Assembly: GCF_016587415.1 (NCBI RefSeq)
Contig: NZ_BNJI01000002.1
Span: 1,302,001-1,366,000 of the forward strand
DNA length: 64,000 nt
Direction: 5' to 3'
DNA from: Ktedonobacter sp. SOSP1-85
GTDB taxonomy: Bacteria; Chloroflexota; Ktedonobacteria; Ktedonobacterales; Ktedonobacteraceae
Below are positions 17,223 to 26,395 of this stretch, piece by piece. Each line of letters opens with the position of its first letter. The stretch's first letter is position 1. The notes under the pieces were generated by a model. It was given only the letters and a program-made list of their open reading frames with translations. It did not search any database and was not told the origin of the DNA. Both the position numbers and the translations under genes were made by a program.

Positions 17223-18687
17223 CTGGACTTTGCACATTTTTACGGAAGAGTCTTTTTGACCTCTGCCAGTAGACTGCAAGGAATAGGGGGTATCCGTTGT
17301 GCGAGAAAAGGAGGTTTCTTCCAGTGTTCCCACATCCTCTTGCGAGCCTTTTAGCTCCATTCCGAGTAGCTTTCACAAAGCCAACCTGGCAAAAGGTCGT
17401 GCAACTTATTGAAGGAGTGCTCCTGACGCGTGGGCGCAGGACCATAACGGCAGCGCTACGAGCAGTCGGACTGCAAGAGGAAAGGCATTTCAATCTGTTC
17501 CACCATGTCCTCAATCGTGCGCGCTGGTCTCCTCTTCGAATCAGTCGCCTTCTGTTGCTGCTGCTTGTTCAGACGTTTGTTCCTAAAGGAGCAACTGTTG
17601 AAATCGTAGCAGATGAAACGTTAGAGCGGCGATGGGGGCCACATATTACCAAGTGTGGATACTACCATGACCCTGTGCGCTCATCAGAGAAGCACAAGAG
17701 GATCAGCCGTGGTTTGAGGTGGCTCTGTCTGATGCTCATCGTCATCCCTCCTTGGGCGAGCCGACCCTGGGCACTTCCTTTTCTCTGTGTCTTGTTTGAC
17801 TTCCGAGGAGGTAGATACAAGGGGAGGACGCCGACAGAAAACCGTTCCAGACTGGACAAAACAACTCATGAGGCTTGTACGTCGATGGCTCCCTGATCGA
17901 GCTATCAAGCTTGTTGGTGATGGCGCGTATAGTGTTGTAGAGTTGGGAACGGCTTGCCGAAAGCAGCAGATAATGCTCATCGCCCCGTTGCGTTTTGATG
18001 CCTGTCTCTATACGCCTCCTCCCGCACGTCAACCACGCCAAATGGGGCGACCACGCCTGATTGGACAACGCCTCCCGCAGTTGGATCAGGTGCTCTTTGA
18101 CTCACATACTCCCTGGCAGCAAGCCTGGATCACATGGTATGGACAAGGCAAACGGCTGATCGAATGGTGCAGTGCAACGGCACTGTGGTATCGCGGAGGT
18201 CAAACGCCTTTACCTATCCGATGGGTTTTGACCCGGGATCCCGAGCGGAAACACGAGCCACGAGCCTACTTCTCGACCGATCAAGCTCAATCTGGCCTTT
18301 CCATCATTACCGATTTTATGAAACGCTGGTGTGCTGAAGTCACCTTTGAAGAGAGCCGGGCACATTTGGGGGTGGAGACACAGCGACAATGGTCAGACAA
18401 GGCGATCGAGCGGATGACGCCTTGCCTCTTTGGGCTCTACAGCTTGGTCGCGTTGCTTGGTCACCACCTCCATCCTACAGGGGATATTCCATTCCAACAA
18501 ACAGCGTGGTATCGAAAGCGCCAGGCGACGTTCGCCGATGTGCTTGCTGCTATACGGCGTCATCTGTGGAATGATTTCCGTTATTCGACATTGCCCCAAA
18601 ACCCTGATGTCATTTTACTTCCGCGCTCAGACCTCTCTCGCTTCGCTGATATCGTCTGTTCCTCAGCTTAAAATGTGCAAAGTCCAG
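17223..18687 (+). mobile_element. IS4/IS701-like insertion sequence, TSD GATAC, inserted into a MITE
   Basis: 1465 bp with 18-bp inverted ends CTGGACTTTGCACATTTT, flanked on both sides by GATAC (17218-17222 and 18688-18692). Outside the duplications, GGCCTGTCAGTG...GACGAAAA and GACGTACCAGATAACTG together rebuild the end of the MITE seen at 9045, so the target site is known exactly. Confidence 0.9.
17297..18671 (+). pseudogene. DDE transposase of the GATAC-flanked IS (frameshifted)
   Basis: The N-terminal part (17297 to about 17800) carries EIVADETLERRWG with the first Asp. The rest, in another frame, carries KLVGDGAYSVVEL (second Asp) and WCAEVTFEESRAHLG (Glu), fitting IS701/pfam13546-type transposases. 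The frame changes between LPFLCVL and the EEVDTRGGRRQ segment near 17795. There is no long slippery run there, so I read it as an inactivating indel rather than programmed frameshifting. Confidence 0.8.
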
Positions 18688-18822
18688 GATACGACGTACC
18701 AGATAACTGCAATTAACAGAGATCACTGATCTTCTTCGTCATTCCCTAACAGTGAGAGTTGGGTAGGGAACACATCCTCTCCTTCCTGTAAAAGAACAGC
18801 TTCTGTCTCCGTGCTTTTTAAG

Positions 18823-18955
18823 TGGTAAATTAGCTGAAGGGTGGACCGATTTTGCACTGAAGAGTGGGAATTTGATCTGAATCATGGGAATTGACGCTTC
18901 GATGCCTGAGAAAACCGCTCCACATCTGATATATTTCTTCTAGAAGCTGTAAATT
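18823..18955 (+). repeat. iteron terminal unit, TGAAGAGTGGGAA family (left)
   Basis: TGGTAAATTAGC, GATTTTGCA, CTGAAGAGTGGGAA, TTTGAT, CTGAATCATGGGAA, TTGACG, GCCTGAGAAAACCGCTCC, CATCTGATATATTTCTTC and GCTGTAAATTGCG, the full scaffold. The inverse partner lies at 19574-19670, so the thioesterase gene is enclosed. Confidence 0.8.
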
Positions 18956-19039
18956 GCGTCTTTTATCTCAGACAGACTGACTGGTGGAACGCTTCGAAGA
19001 ACCCTGGAATATTGTGATTTTCATCCTGGAGGACAGATT

Positions 19040-19507
19040 ATGAACGAGCAGATCAAATCGGATGAGATGGCGCCGGCACTCACAGCCTCGGAAGCCGAGC
19101 GAATGATCGTCAAGAATCTCCCACCGATTGATCACCATGGTGAAAGAGTGGAGCACGTAGGCAGCAATTCAATTCGCGTTCGTTTGCCCTACAACTCAGC
19201 ATTCATGGGGACAGAGCCATGGCAGGACGGCAGTGGACAGGTATTTTCAGGTCCGATGGTTATGGGATTTGCTGATACCGCCATGTACTGCTGTGTAATG
19301 GCGGCGTTGGGGGCCGAAGTGATACCTGTGATGACTAATCTCAATATCACTTTTCTTCGACCAGCGCGAGCGTCCGACCTGATTGCTGAAGCCCGCATCG
19401 TTCGGCGTGGTGGCAGACTCTCTTATCTGGAATGCTGGCTGAAGTCAGATGGAGAGACCGAACCCTGCGCCCATATCACATCCACCTATCGGGTATCAAA
19501 GCGGTAA
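19040..19507 (+). CDS. hotdog-fold thioesterase (PaaI/4HBT type)
   Basis: 155 aa; FSGPMVMGFADTAMYCCVMA forms the central hotdog helix with the catalytic-region Asp, and VIPVMTNLNITFLRPARASDL is the following strand pair. Probable acyl-CoA thioesterase; the substrate is unknown. ATG with TGGAGGA 10 nt upstream. The stop codon TAA is part of the GGTAAAT of the palindrome at 19503, so element end and gene end are fused. The gene is the only cargo of an iteron-ended segment. Confidence 0.85.
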   Translation: MNEQIKSDEMAPALTASEAERMIVKNLPPIDHHGERVEHVGSNSIRVRLPYNSAFMGTEPWQDGSGQVFSGPMVMGFADTAMYCCVMAALGAEVIPVMTNLNITFLRPARASDLIAEARIVRRGGRLSYLECWLKSDGETEPCAHITSTYRVSKR

Positions 19508-19572
19508 ATTAGCCTGTGAAGAGCAAGAGAACTGTGCGACTCGTTCTCTTGCTCTTCACAGGCTAATTTACC
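19503..19572. repeat. 70-bp palindrome GGTAAATTAGCC...GGCTAATTTACC
   Basis: 30-bp perfect arms (GGTAAATTAGCCTGTGAAGA...) around a 10-nt centre. It sits exactly between the thioesterase stop codon and the right iteron unit, and can also serve as a transcription terminator for the cargo. Confidence 0.8.
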
Positions 19573-19573
19573 A

Positions 19574-19670
19574 GATGTCGATGGAAGAAGCCAGTTGTGA
19601 AGCGGTTTTCCCAGGCATCAAAGCGTCAATTCCCATGATTCAGATCAAATTCCCACCCTTCAGAGCGTGT
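19574..19670 (-). repeat. iteron terminal unit, TGAATCATGGGAA family (right, outer end lost)
   Basis: Inverse of the unit at 18823: CTGAAGGGTGGGAA, TTTGAT, CTGAATCATGGGAA, TTGACG, GCCTGGGAAAACCGCTTC. The outer TGGTAAAT is missing; homology stops near 19670. Confidence 0.7.
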
Positions 19671-20019
19671 TTTGGAATGCGCAAAAGGGCTATCTGAATA
19701 TGAAGAAGAAAAACCTCCTCGAGGAGCCTGTGAGATCGTGGACCTTTTGCCGACCTGATGAGAGATGGGAAAAGCAGATCCGTATCGACTTCCGTTTGTT
19801 TGTTGACTTGAGGAGACGCGCCTGATGGGGAGGGCCTCTTGAGAGCGATCTTCGTGTGAATCTCTGTATGTATGGGTTTTAAATGAGTCCCCCCACTCGT
19901 GTGTTGACAAGCGGGGGCTCACGGTATTCCTTTGAGATGCACGGCAAAGGGCGTGACACACCTTCCTATTTGGCCAGCCATGTTCGGACGCCCGAGCGTA
20001 GGTAGCGACCCACAGGAAT
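19671..20019. other. intergenic, one imperfect GC-rich hairpin
   Basis: TGAGTCCCCCCACTCGTG and CAAGCGGGGGCTCA near 19883-19921 can fold and may end transcription of the aldo/keto reductase, whose stop is at 20020 on the minus strand. No gene is supported. Confidence 0.4.
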
Positions 20020-20988
20020 CTAGAGGATGTAAGGTGCTTCGAGCCGTCGTATTTCTTCGTCGCTCAGTTTGAGATCGACTGCCGCGCCAGCGTCCGTTAG
20101 ATGTTGTGGTTTGGTCGCGCCAACAATAGGCGCAGTCACCGCCTCCTTATGCAGCAGCCATGCCAGAGCGATTTGCGCCATGGGAACCTGGCGTTCTCGG
20201 GCAATAGTTCTCACGGTCTCGACGATCTGTTGGTTGGCTTCCTCCGTCTTGGAGTAAAGGGCTTTCGTAAACTGGTCGGTTGCACTACGTTTGGTTTGCG
20301 CATTCCATTCGTGAGTTAATAGGCCTCGCGCTAACGGACTCCACGGAACCACCCCAATCCCCTGGTTGAGACAGAACGGCAACATTTCCCGTTCTTCTTC
20401 GCGCATGAGCAAGTTGTAATGGTCTTGCATCGAGACAAAGCGGGTCCAGCCATGCAAATCAGCCACATACTGTGCTTGAACAAACTGCCAGGCAGGCATG
20501 CTGCTGGCACCGATATAGCGCACTTTGCCGCTCTTCACCAGATCGTGCAAGGCTTCCAACGTTTCTTCTATCGGAGTATCGGGGTCGTAGCGATGAATCT
20601 GATACAGGTCGATATAGTCCGTCTTGAGCCGCTTCAAACTCTGCTCGACTTGCGCAAAGAGAGCGGCCCGGGAGAGTCCAGTATCTTTGGGACCCGGCCC
20701 CATCGGGAAAAAGACCTTGGTCGCAAGAATCACGTCGTCGCGTCTGGCCAGTTCAAAGAGGACTTTGCCAATAATCTCCTCACTGGCACCGAGCGAATAA
20801 GAATTAGCCGTATCAAACGTCGTAATTCCCGCTTCCAGAGCTTGCTTAAGAATGGGCCGAGCCTCGTCGATCCCGAGCGCCCACTTATTCGCGTTATACG
20901 TGTCAAGTGATGAGTCCCCAAAACCCATACAGCCCAAAATGATCCGTGAAACTTTCAACCCTGAATTGCCTAGCCGTTTGTATTCCAT
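20020..20988 (-). CDS. aldo/keto reductase
   Basis: 322-aa (beta/alpha)8-barrel, NADPH-dependent carbonyl reductase. The catalytic tetrad regions are visible: TTFDTANSYSLGASEE (Asp, Tyr), LATKVFF (Lys), YQIHRYDPDTP (His), and the cofactor segment IGVVPWSPLARGLL. The length is normal for the family. ATG with AGGAGAGAGA upstream. Transcribed away from the AraC gene at 21246, which may control it; the 257-bp gap could hold the operator. Confidence 0.92.
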   Translation of the reverse strand: MEYKRLGNSGLKVSRIILGCMGFGDSSLDTYNANKWALGIDEARPILKQALEAGITTFDTANSYSLGASEEIIGKVLFELARRDDVILATKVFFPMGPGPKDTGLSRAALFAQVEQSLKRLKTDYIDLYQIHRYDPDTPIEETLEALHDLVKSGKVRYIGASSMPAWQFVQAQYVADLHGWTRFVSMQDHYNLLMREEEREMLPFCLNQGIGVVPWSPLARGLLTHEWNAQTKRSATDQFTKALYSKTEEANQQIVETVRTIARERQVPMAQIALAWLLHKEAVTAPIVGATKPQHLTDAGAAVDLKLSDEEIRRLEAPYIL

Positions 20989-21245
20989 ATCTCTCTCTCC
21001 TTTGGATTGTTGGATAGCCAGCGTAGAACGCTGAGAATGGAAGAGCCTCTTTCAATTCCATCTCTCTCAGTCCTTCTCCATCGCTCTTCGGAGACTGTCC
21101 AGAGCTGTTCGGTGTTGCCTCCTGCTCCCCTGGTAGTCATTATAGACGCACCTTCGCACCAGGTGATAGAATGATTCTCGCCAATGATTGTCTGATTCTG
21201 CACGTCTTCCAGACCTGCCAGCGATAAACCAGAGGAGAGGTTTCG

Positions 21246-22325
21246 ATGAGTGTCATGATCCACAAGCCAGCAGAGCGCGAAACGAAGAGGCTCGCAGCCA
21301 ATCGTGAAGAACTGAGCGAGCGAATTGGGCGGGCCATGAGTTTCGATGGGACCAGCCAGCCGCTCCAGGGGTTGCATCTGTCCCGCTCCTCAGCCCCTTT
21401 CAAGTCGCATCACAGTGTCCTTGAGCCATCCTTGTGTGTCACTGCTCAGGGAAGCAAAGAAGTGCTTTTTGGTGAGAGCCGCTACCAGTACAATCCCATG
21501 CATTACCTGCTTATCACCGTCGAGATGCCCAATGTCTCTCAGGTTCTGGAAGCCTCGAAGGAGCGGCCCTACCTCGGCCTTCGCCTGAAACTGGACCCCG
21601 CCCTTGTCAGTGCAGCGATGCTTGAGGCGAGTTACACCTTGCCTCCCGGCACTGCCCATACGAGGGCCATTGATGTCGCCCTATTGGATGTCCATCTGCT
21701 GGATGCCATCGTTCGGCTTGTCAGGCTCCTGGATACCCCTGACGAAGCGCCAGTTCTTCAGCCACTGATCACACGGGAAATTATGTATCGGCTTCTAAAG
21801 GGAGAACAGGGGAGCAGGCTCCGGCACCTGGCGATCCAGGAGGGCCATACCACCCATATTAGCAGAGCAGTTGCGCTCCTCCATCAAAACTTCGACCAGC
21901 CACTGCGTATTGAGACTCTCGCGCACGAACTGGGTATGAGCGTCTCAGCGTTCCACCACCACTTCAAAGCCGTCACAACGTTGAGCCCTCTGCAATTCCA
22001 GAAACAGTTGCGACTCCAGGAAGCACGACGTCTGATGCTGAGTGAAGACCTCGACGCGGCCAGCGCAGCCTATCGTGTGGGCTACCAGGACGCCTCCCAC
22101 TTCAATCGTGAGTACAAAAACCTCTTCGGTGCCCCCCCGATGCGCGACGTTCAACGGTTGCGGGAAGAGGTCCTCACACGCTCTGATAGTAGTAAGTGCG
22201 AAGAGTTGACAGATTTTCGGGCGAAGAGTGATCAATCGGCGCGAAGAGTGATCAGCTCATCAGCAAGAGATGAGCAACATGGCTCTACAAGCAGATTTAC
22301 CACTTTCAATAGTGTAAATTCATGA
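21246..22325 (+). CDS. AraC-family regulator with element-derived C-terminal tail
   Basis: The N-terminal AraC_N/cupin-like domain (LEPSLCVTAQGSKEVLFGE) covers residues 1-200. Two helix-turn-helix motifs follow (LRIETLAHELGMSVSAFHHHFK and AASAAYRVGYQDASHFNREYK). The normal end would be near MRDVQRLREE; the reading frame then runs into the iteron element at 22190, which supplies about 45 extra residues and the stop codon. Probably controls the divergent aldo/keto reductase, as many AraC_N proteins do. ATG at 21246 with AGAGGAGAGG upstream. Confidence 0.88.
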   Translation: MSVMIHKPAERETKRLAANREELSERIGRAMSFDGTSQPLQGLHLSRSSAPFKSHHSVLEPSLCVTAQGSKEVLFGESRYQYNPMHYLLITVEMPNVSQVLEASKERPYLGLRLKLDPALVSAAMLEASYTLPPGTAHTRAIDVALLDVHLLDAIVRLVRLLDTPDEAPVLQPLITREIMYRLLKGEQGSRLRHLAIQEGHTTHISRAVALLHQNFDQPLRIETLAHELGMSVSAFHHHFKAVTTLSPLQFQKQLRLQEARRLMLSEDLDAASAAYRVGYQDASHFNREYKNLFGAPPMRDVQRLREEVLTRSDSSKCEELTDFRAKSDQSARRVISSSARDEQHGSTSRFTTFNSVNS

Positions 22326-22592
22326 GCAAAAATTGCTTGGATTGTGAGCTTCTGCTGCCCTGTTCCGGCCTTTTTTGGACTGAAGCAGGCGCGTCTCGCT
22401 GGGTTTCATGCTACTATAGCCCACTCATAACAGGCAAAAACAGGAAAATTCGCACGCGAATTTACAGAAATGATTGAGAATGATCCGCATTTGAAGCGGC
22501 TGCGCTCGCAGTCATGAACTGAACTGCTCATATCGGTGGGCAAGTGCTTACATCGGAGGGCCAAACTCGCTTATGTCGCAAGTCATTTACCA
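22190..22592. mobile_element. 403-bp hybrid iteron element (family B left end, different right end)
   Basis: Left: TAGTAAGTGCGAAGAG, GATTTTCGG, GCGAAGAGTGATCA, ATCGGC, GCGAAGAGTGATCA. The interior is almost identical to 10098-10500. The right end uses another word: TGGTAAATGACTT, GCGACATAAGCGA, GTTTGGCCC, TCCGATGTAAGCA, ACCGATATGAGCA. The switch occurs after GCGGCT near 22502. The flanks GATAG and ACGCG do not match. The left end overlaps the 3' part of the AraC gene. Confidence 0.8.
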
Positions 22593-22897
22593 ACGCGCTC
22601 TTAACCAGGCAGGAAATGAGGCAAATTTAGAAAATGATACTACAGAACTGACCCACTGGAAACTTGATCAAGACATGGTTTGCACATACCGTTAGTAATG
22701 CTTGCGATAAAAATGAAAGTTTATAGGTTCCTTCTGTTACTGAAGGATCAAAGAGAGAGTGACGAACCCATTTGTTCTTCGTGTAACGTAACCGGTAAAA
22801 TAGACAGTAAAAGAAGAGAGGGAATATTCATGTAAATGTACAGCACCACTTGGAAAATTTAAGCGCAGTATAAATATTTTAAGGAGTTGAGATTGCT

Positions 22898-23332
22898 ATG
22901 GAAGTATTTATCCGCGAAATTGAAAAAAAAGACTACCCTGCGGTTTTGTCTTTGTGGAATGATGAGATTGGCAATAAATGGGTGACTGCTCAAAACATCG
23001 CTCCGCATTATGACAGAGTAAAAAACGATGATAATTACAAAACATTTGTAGCTGTAATTGAGAATGATGTTGTTGGATTTGTTGCTTCCGTACAAACGTA
23101 TGCAGTAGGCTTTGAGGAACAACAGATGCAAATTACTGGTATTGCAGTTAAAAGCGATAAAAACAATAAAGGCATTGGAACAAAGTTGATTCAGTTTATC
23201 GAGAAATACGCACAAGATAAAGGCGTAGTAAATATTTACTTATGTTGTGGTGTACAGCGTACAAATGCGCATGCTTTTTATAAGCGTAATGGTTATGACA
23301 ATCATTCATGGTGTTTTGGTAAAAAACTTTAA
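22898..23332 (+). CDS. GNAT-family N-acetyltransferase, AT-rich, probably acquired
   Basis: 144 aa with FIREIEKKDYPAVLSLW, MQITGIAVKSDKNNKGIGTKLIQFIEKYA (acetyl-CoA binding loop) and RTNAHAFYKRNGYDNHSW. Codon use is strongly AT-biased and Lys/Asn-rich, like low-GC Firmicutes and unlike neighbouring genes. AAGGAG lies 10 nt before the ATG. It sits inside a perfect inverted-repeat cassette, so recent transfer is likely. Some such enzymes acetylate antibiotics; no substrate can be inferred. Confidence 0.9.
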   Translation: MEVFIREIEKKDYPAVLSLWNDEIGNKWVTAQNIAPHYDRVKNDDNYKTFVAVIENDVVGFVASVQTYAVGFEEQQMQITGIAVKSDKNNKGIGTKLIQFIEKYAQDKGVVNIYLCCGVQRTNAHAFYKRNGYDNHSWCFGKKL

Positions 23333-23659
23333 TTTCCATCAATGAACAATTTTGGTGGAAAGGCGGTGTATTCGAGTGATGCACCGCCTTTGTATATATT
23401 CTCCTATTTGCGCTCCTCGCTCTTTAGGGGTTTTGACCCCAAAGCACGACGGGCCTAATTATCTCGTAATTGATCTGTGCGGTATCTTTGAGCAGTGGAT
23501 GGATCTGTTGCCAATCATTCGTAGGCTCTCTACGTTTATATCGACGTTTCGGCACAAGAACCCCTCTCAGTGCTCTACCAACACCAGGGACACTTCCGAT
23601 GAGAAACGACAACTCTCCATGCTTGTAGTGTACTCAAATCTCTTTGCTCTGTGCAATAA
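23333..23659. other. degenerate tail of the GNAT cassette
   Basis: After the GNAT stop, TGGTGGAAAGGCGGTG and CACCGCCTTTG can pair as a terminator (about 23353-23392). The rest up to the inverted repeat at 23660 has no supported gene. Confidence 0.35.
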
Positions 23660-23815
23660 TTTTATCGCAAGCATTACTAACGGTATGTGCAAACCATGTC
23701 TTGATCAAGTTTCCCCACTGGGTACGTGTTCACTCGACGCTGAGATTCGTGAAAGAGGACTTCTGCCAGCATCTCGAATTTGAAAACGACTATGATCGTC
23801 TTCATCTCAAAGTGG

Positions 23816-24220
23816 TAGTAATCACCAAGAGTAAGCAGGTTTTGAGGTCAAGAGTGATCAATCGGCGCGAAGAGTGAACAGCTCAGCTATTGCTGGCGAG
23901 AGAAACCGCTTGAGATGCGGATTGTTCTGAATCGTTTCTGTAAATTCGCACGCGATTTTTCCCGCTTTTGCCTGTTATATGCAGACAGCGGTAGCAGGCT
24001 GACCTGAATAGATCGCTCCTTTCAGCCAAAAAGCTGGGCCGAAGGATAGGGGCTTCTGCTCACAATTCAAGCAAATTTTGCTCATGAATTTACATCGCCG
24101 AAAGCTGTGAACGGGCTTCTAGAGCCATCTCGCTAAACAGAAATGGTTGTGTTGCTCACTCTTGGCGCTGATTGCTCGCTCTTGACCCAAAAACCTGCTC
24201 GCTCTTCACCTTATTTACCA
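23816..24220. mobile_element. 405-bp iteron element, diverged, two different repeat words
   Basis: Left: TAGTAATCACCAAGAGTAAGCA, GGTTTTGAG, GTCAAGAGTGATCA, ATCGGC, GCGAAGAGTGAACA. Right (inverse): TGGTAAATAAGGTGAAGAGCGAGCA, GGTTTTTGG, GTCAAGAGCGAGCA, ATCAGC, GCCAAGAGTGAGCA. The inner GTAAATTCGCACGCG blocks match the other 403-bp elements. The flanks AGTGG and ATGGC do not match. Confidence 0.75.
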
Positions 24221-24404
24221 ATGGCTTCCTACGCGGAACGTCCGCGCTAACTCAAAATGGCTCTGTGAAGCATATGCTGGCAGCAGGTAGGCCCACTTTT
24301 GCGCCAGAAGCATCTGGATGAGATGCGCAGCTCTCCAAAGCTGTATTTTCATTAAGTACGCTTCAGGTAAGTCTAGAACTGGCCTGAGCCACTATTCAGA
24401 CGCA

Positions 24405-24500
24405 AATGTGGTTTGTGAAGCATATCGTGCCGATGCGCCTGTGAAGCATATCATGGACAAGTTTTGCCACATTATGCTTCAACGTTCACCGTGTTTTGGC
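24405..24500 (-). repeat. iteron cluster GAAGCATAATGTGGC / GATATGCTTCACA
   Basis: On the minus strand GAAGCATAATGTGGC, AAAACTTGTCC, ATGATATGCTTCACA, GGCGCATCGGC, ACGATATGCTTCACA keep the scaffold spacing and the ATCGGC spacer. A further TGTGAAGCATAT copy lies near 24265. No outer GTAAAT remains. The interval 24221-24801 has no supported gene. Confidence 0.5.
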
Positions 24501-24801
24501 AACTCATTTTGTATTCTTTACCTTTCCTTTTTCATACCTTATTTAAAGCAAGTCTCAGTTTGAAGAGATATGTCTAGTAAACGATTGCTAGTGTTGGAGC
24601 AAAGGAATCTTATGAATAATCTTGCTCTCCCTCGCATAGCCTTTTTTCTTTCTAAGATTGTTTAGGGATCAATAGTAATGTATAGTACTGTTAGCCTTTT
24701 GTGTGGTGATTTGCTATACAAACTTTATCTCTCTTTTCTTTACAGAAGAGCCTGCTTAGAGAGACTCTGCATATTTTGCATAGATGCATAGAGGAAAATC
24801 T

Positions 24802-25308
24802 ATGTTGCTTCTTTACGTTATCCAGTGGTTACATGTCCTGTGCGCGATCTTCTGGCTAGGGGGAGCGCTCTATGGCAACTTTGTCGTTATTCCAGCGATA
24901 GGGAGTTTGCCGTTGGAGCTCCAACGAAAAGTGGCAAAGCCATTAGGGTCACTGGGCAACAAGGCGATGATATCAACAGCTTTACTGGTAATTGTGTTTG
25001 GGCTGTTGCGTGGAACACTATTTGGGCCGGTCCAAAGCCTGAGTTTTTTAGTAGGGACAGCCTATGGAATCACGTTTTTGATCTCGTTTGTGGTGGCTCT
25101 GGGCACATTGGCCTGGGGAGTCTTTGTAATGGGTCGAACGTTTGAGCGTTTGAACAACATTCCTCTGGAGGAAATGCTCCTGGCCGATGGGACCCTTTCA
25201 CCCTCCAGCGCGGCCCTTGTTCAGCAGGCCAAACTCTTTGCGCTCCTGGAGCTCTTAGGGTTTCTGGTCGTCTTCTCCTGTATGATACTGATGCGCTTCG
25301 GCCTATAG
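24802..25308 (+). CDS. integral membrane protein (DUF2269/CopD-like), four helices
   Basis: 168 aa with four hydrophobic segments (about 3-25, 50-70, 77-105, 140-165) and a conserved-looking first helix WLHVLCAIFWLGGALYGNFVV, whose His and aromatic pattern resembles CopD/DUF2269-type membrane proteins. Function unknown. The ATG at 24802 follows AGAGGAAAATCT, preferred over the ATG 18 nt upstream. It precedes the PPOX pair by 89 nt. Confidence 0.7.
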   Translation: MLLLYVIQWLHVLCAIFWLGGALYGNFVVIPAIGSLPLELQRKVAKPLGSLGNKAMISTALLVIVFGLLRGTLFGPVQSLSFLVGTAYGITFLISFVVALGTLAWGVFVMGRTFERLNNIPLEEMLLADGTLSPSSAALVQQAKLFALLELLGFLVVFSCMILMRFGL

Positions 25309-25397
25309 TGAATAGAAAAGTTTGTGATCGGCCATACTTTTGGTATGCAATCTGAAGTCTCTGACCCGATGTCAGCAGTTTTACCATTGGGAGTTCT

Positions 25398-25907
25398 ATG
25401 CTTGAGTTATCATTACCATCTGAGGTTACCGCTGTCTTTGAAAGCTTTCGGTGTTGCGAATTTACAACCTTGAATAAACAAGGCATGCCTGTAACCTGGC
25501 CTGTATCTGCGGTCTACTTTCCTGAACGTGGACAGTTTCTGATTACCACATCGATTAGTTTTCCCCAAAAGGTGTGGAATATTCGCAGAAATCCCAAAGT
25601 ATCGCTTTTTTTCTCTGATCCGACCGGGAGCGGGCTAACCCATCCTCCCACCGTTTTGGTGCAAGGAGACGCAGCAGTCTCTGATGAGATCGTGGTGCTA
25701 AATGAAGATATGGAAAAGTTCTGGAGAGAACTCTATCAACGCCAGCCTTCCAGCAAAAGCTATAACAGCAACGCGTTGACGCGTAAACTCATGAGTTGGT
25801 ACTATATTCGCTGGTGCATCTTTATCACTCCACATTCTATCCATTGGTATCATGAAGGCGATACTCAGCAAGCAAGTCAGACAATTGAGGTGAAGCATGG
25901 AGAATAA
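25398..25907 (+). CDS. pyridoxamine 5'-phosphate oxidase-like FMN/F420-binding protein
   Basis: 169-aa split-barrel protein: CCEFTTLNKQGMPVTWPVSAVYF, FLITTSISFPQKVWNIRRNPKVSLFFSDPTG and VLVQGDAAV are the family strands, with the VWNIRRNPKVSL cofactor-proximal motif. It likely binds FMN, F420 or heme; the substrate is unknown. Its 3' end overlaps the next gene by 11 bp, so the two are co-translated. Confidence 0.85.
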   Translation: MLELSLPSEVTAVFESFRCCEFTTLNKQGMPVTWPVSAVYFPERGQFLITTSISFPQKVWNIRRNPKVSLFFSDPTGSGLTHPPTVLVQGDAAVSDEIVVLNEDMEKFWRELYQRQPSSKSYNSNALTRKLMSWYYIRWCIFITPHSIHWYHEGDTQQASQTIEVKHGE

Positions 25908-26340
25908 CAAGCTTAAGGAATATCTACATTCTTTTCGTGATGCAGTCCTCACAGGTCTCAATGCTCAGGGATATCCTGTGAGTGTGCGTTGCCAGCCAGA
26001 GATTGATGAGACTGAACATACGTTACAGATACACCTGCCTGCGGATATCCAGATCGTGCCAGGTCCTGCTGGACTCCTCTGCCATTCTCATGATGAAAAG
26101 CTCTGGCATCTCAAAAGTTTTGCACTCCAAGGCACATTGGAGCACCAGGAAGATATTTCTCTTTTTCATGTTCAACGATTTTTGCCTGGTATAAATATGG
26201 CAGGAGCTCCAGGGCCAATTACTACCCTCATCCGTGCCAGGCGTACAATGAAACAGGCCTTGCAGAAGCGAGGCCTCCCCCAGCCTTCTATTCCTTGGAC
26301 CCGGATGAAGCAATTAGCCGATCCGTCAGAGCATCTATAA
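25897..26340 (+). CDS. conserved partner protein of the PPOX-like gene
   Basis: 147 aa; NAQGYPVSVRCQPEID and IVPGPAGLLCHSHDEKLWHLKSFALQG look like a second half of a split-barrel/PPOX-like protein, suggesting that the two genes form a heterodimer or arose from a split gene. It overlaps the upstream stop by 11 bp. I do not recognise a named family. Confidence 0.65.
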   Translation: MENNKLKEYLHSFRDAVLTGLNAQGYPVSVRCQPEIDETEHTLQIHLPADIQIVPGPAGLLCHSHDEKLWHLKSFALQGTLEHQEDISLFHVQRFLPGINMAGAPGPITTLIRARRTMKQALQKRGLPQPSIPWTRMKQLADPSEHL

Positions 26341-26395
26341 CACCCATCAGTGTCAATTTGACGATAGGATAATATGTGCCTCAAGCCACATTCTC

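Larger units (their letters stand above)
22658..23714. mobile_element. 1.06-kb cassette with 55-bp perfect terminal inverted repeats carrying a GNAT gene
   Basis: GGAAACTTGATCAAGACATG at 22658 continues identically for about 55 bp and is repeated inverted at 23660-23714. Only one gene lies inside, in AT-rich DNA unlike its surroundings. The cassette lies between iteron elements at 22190 and 23816. No transposase. Confidence 0.7.
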
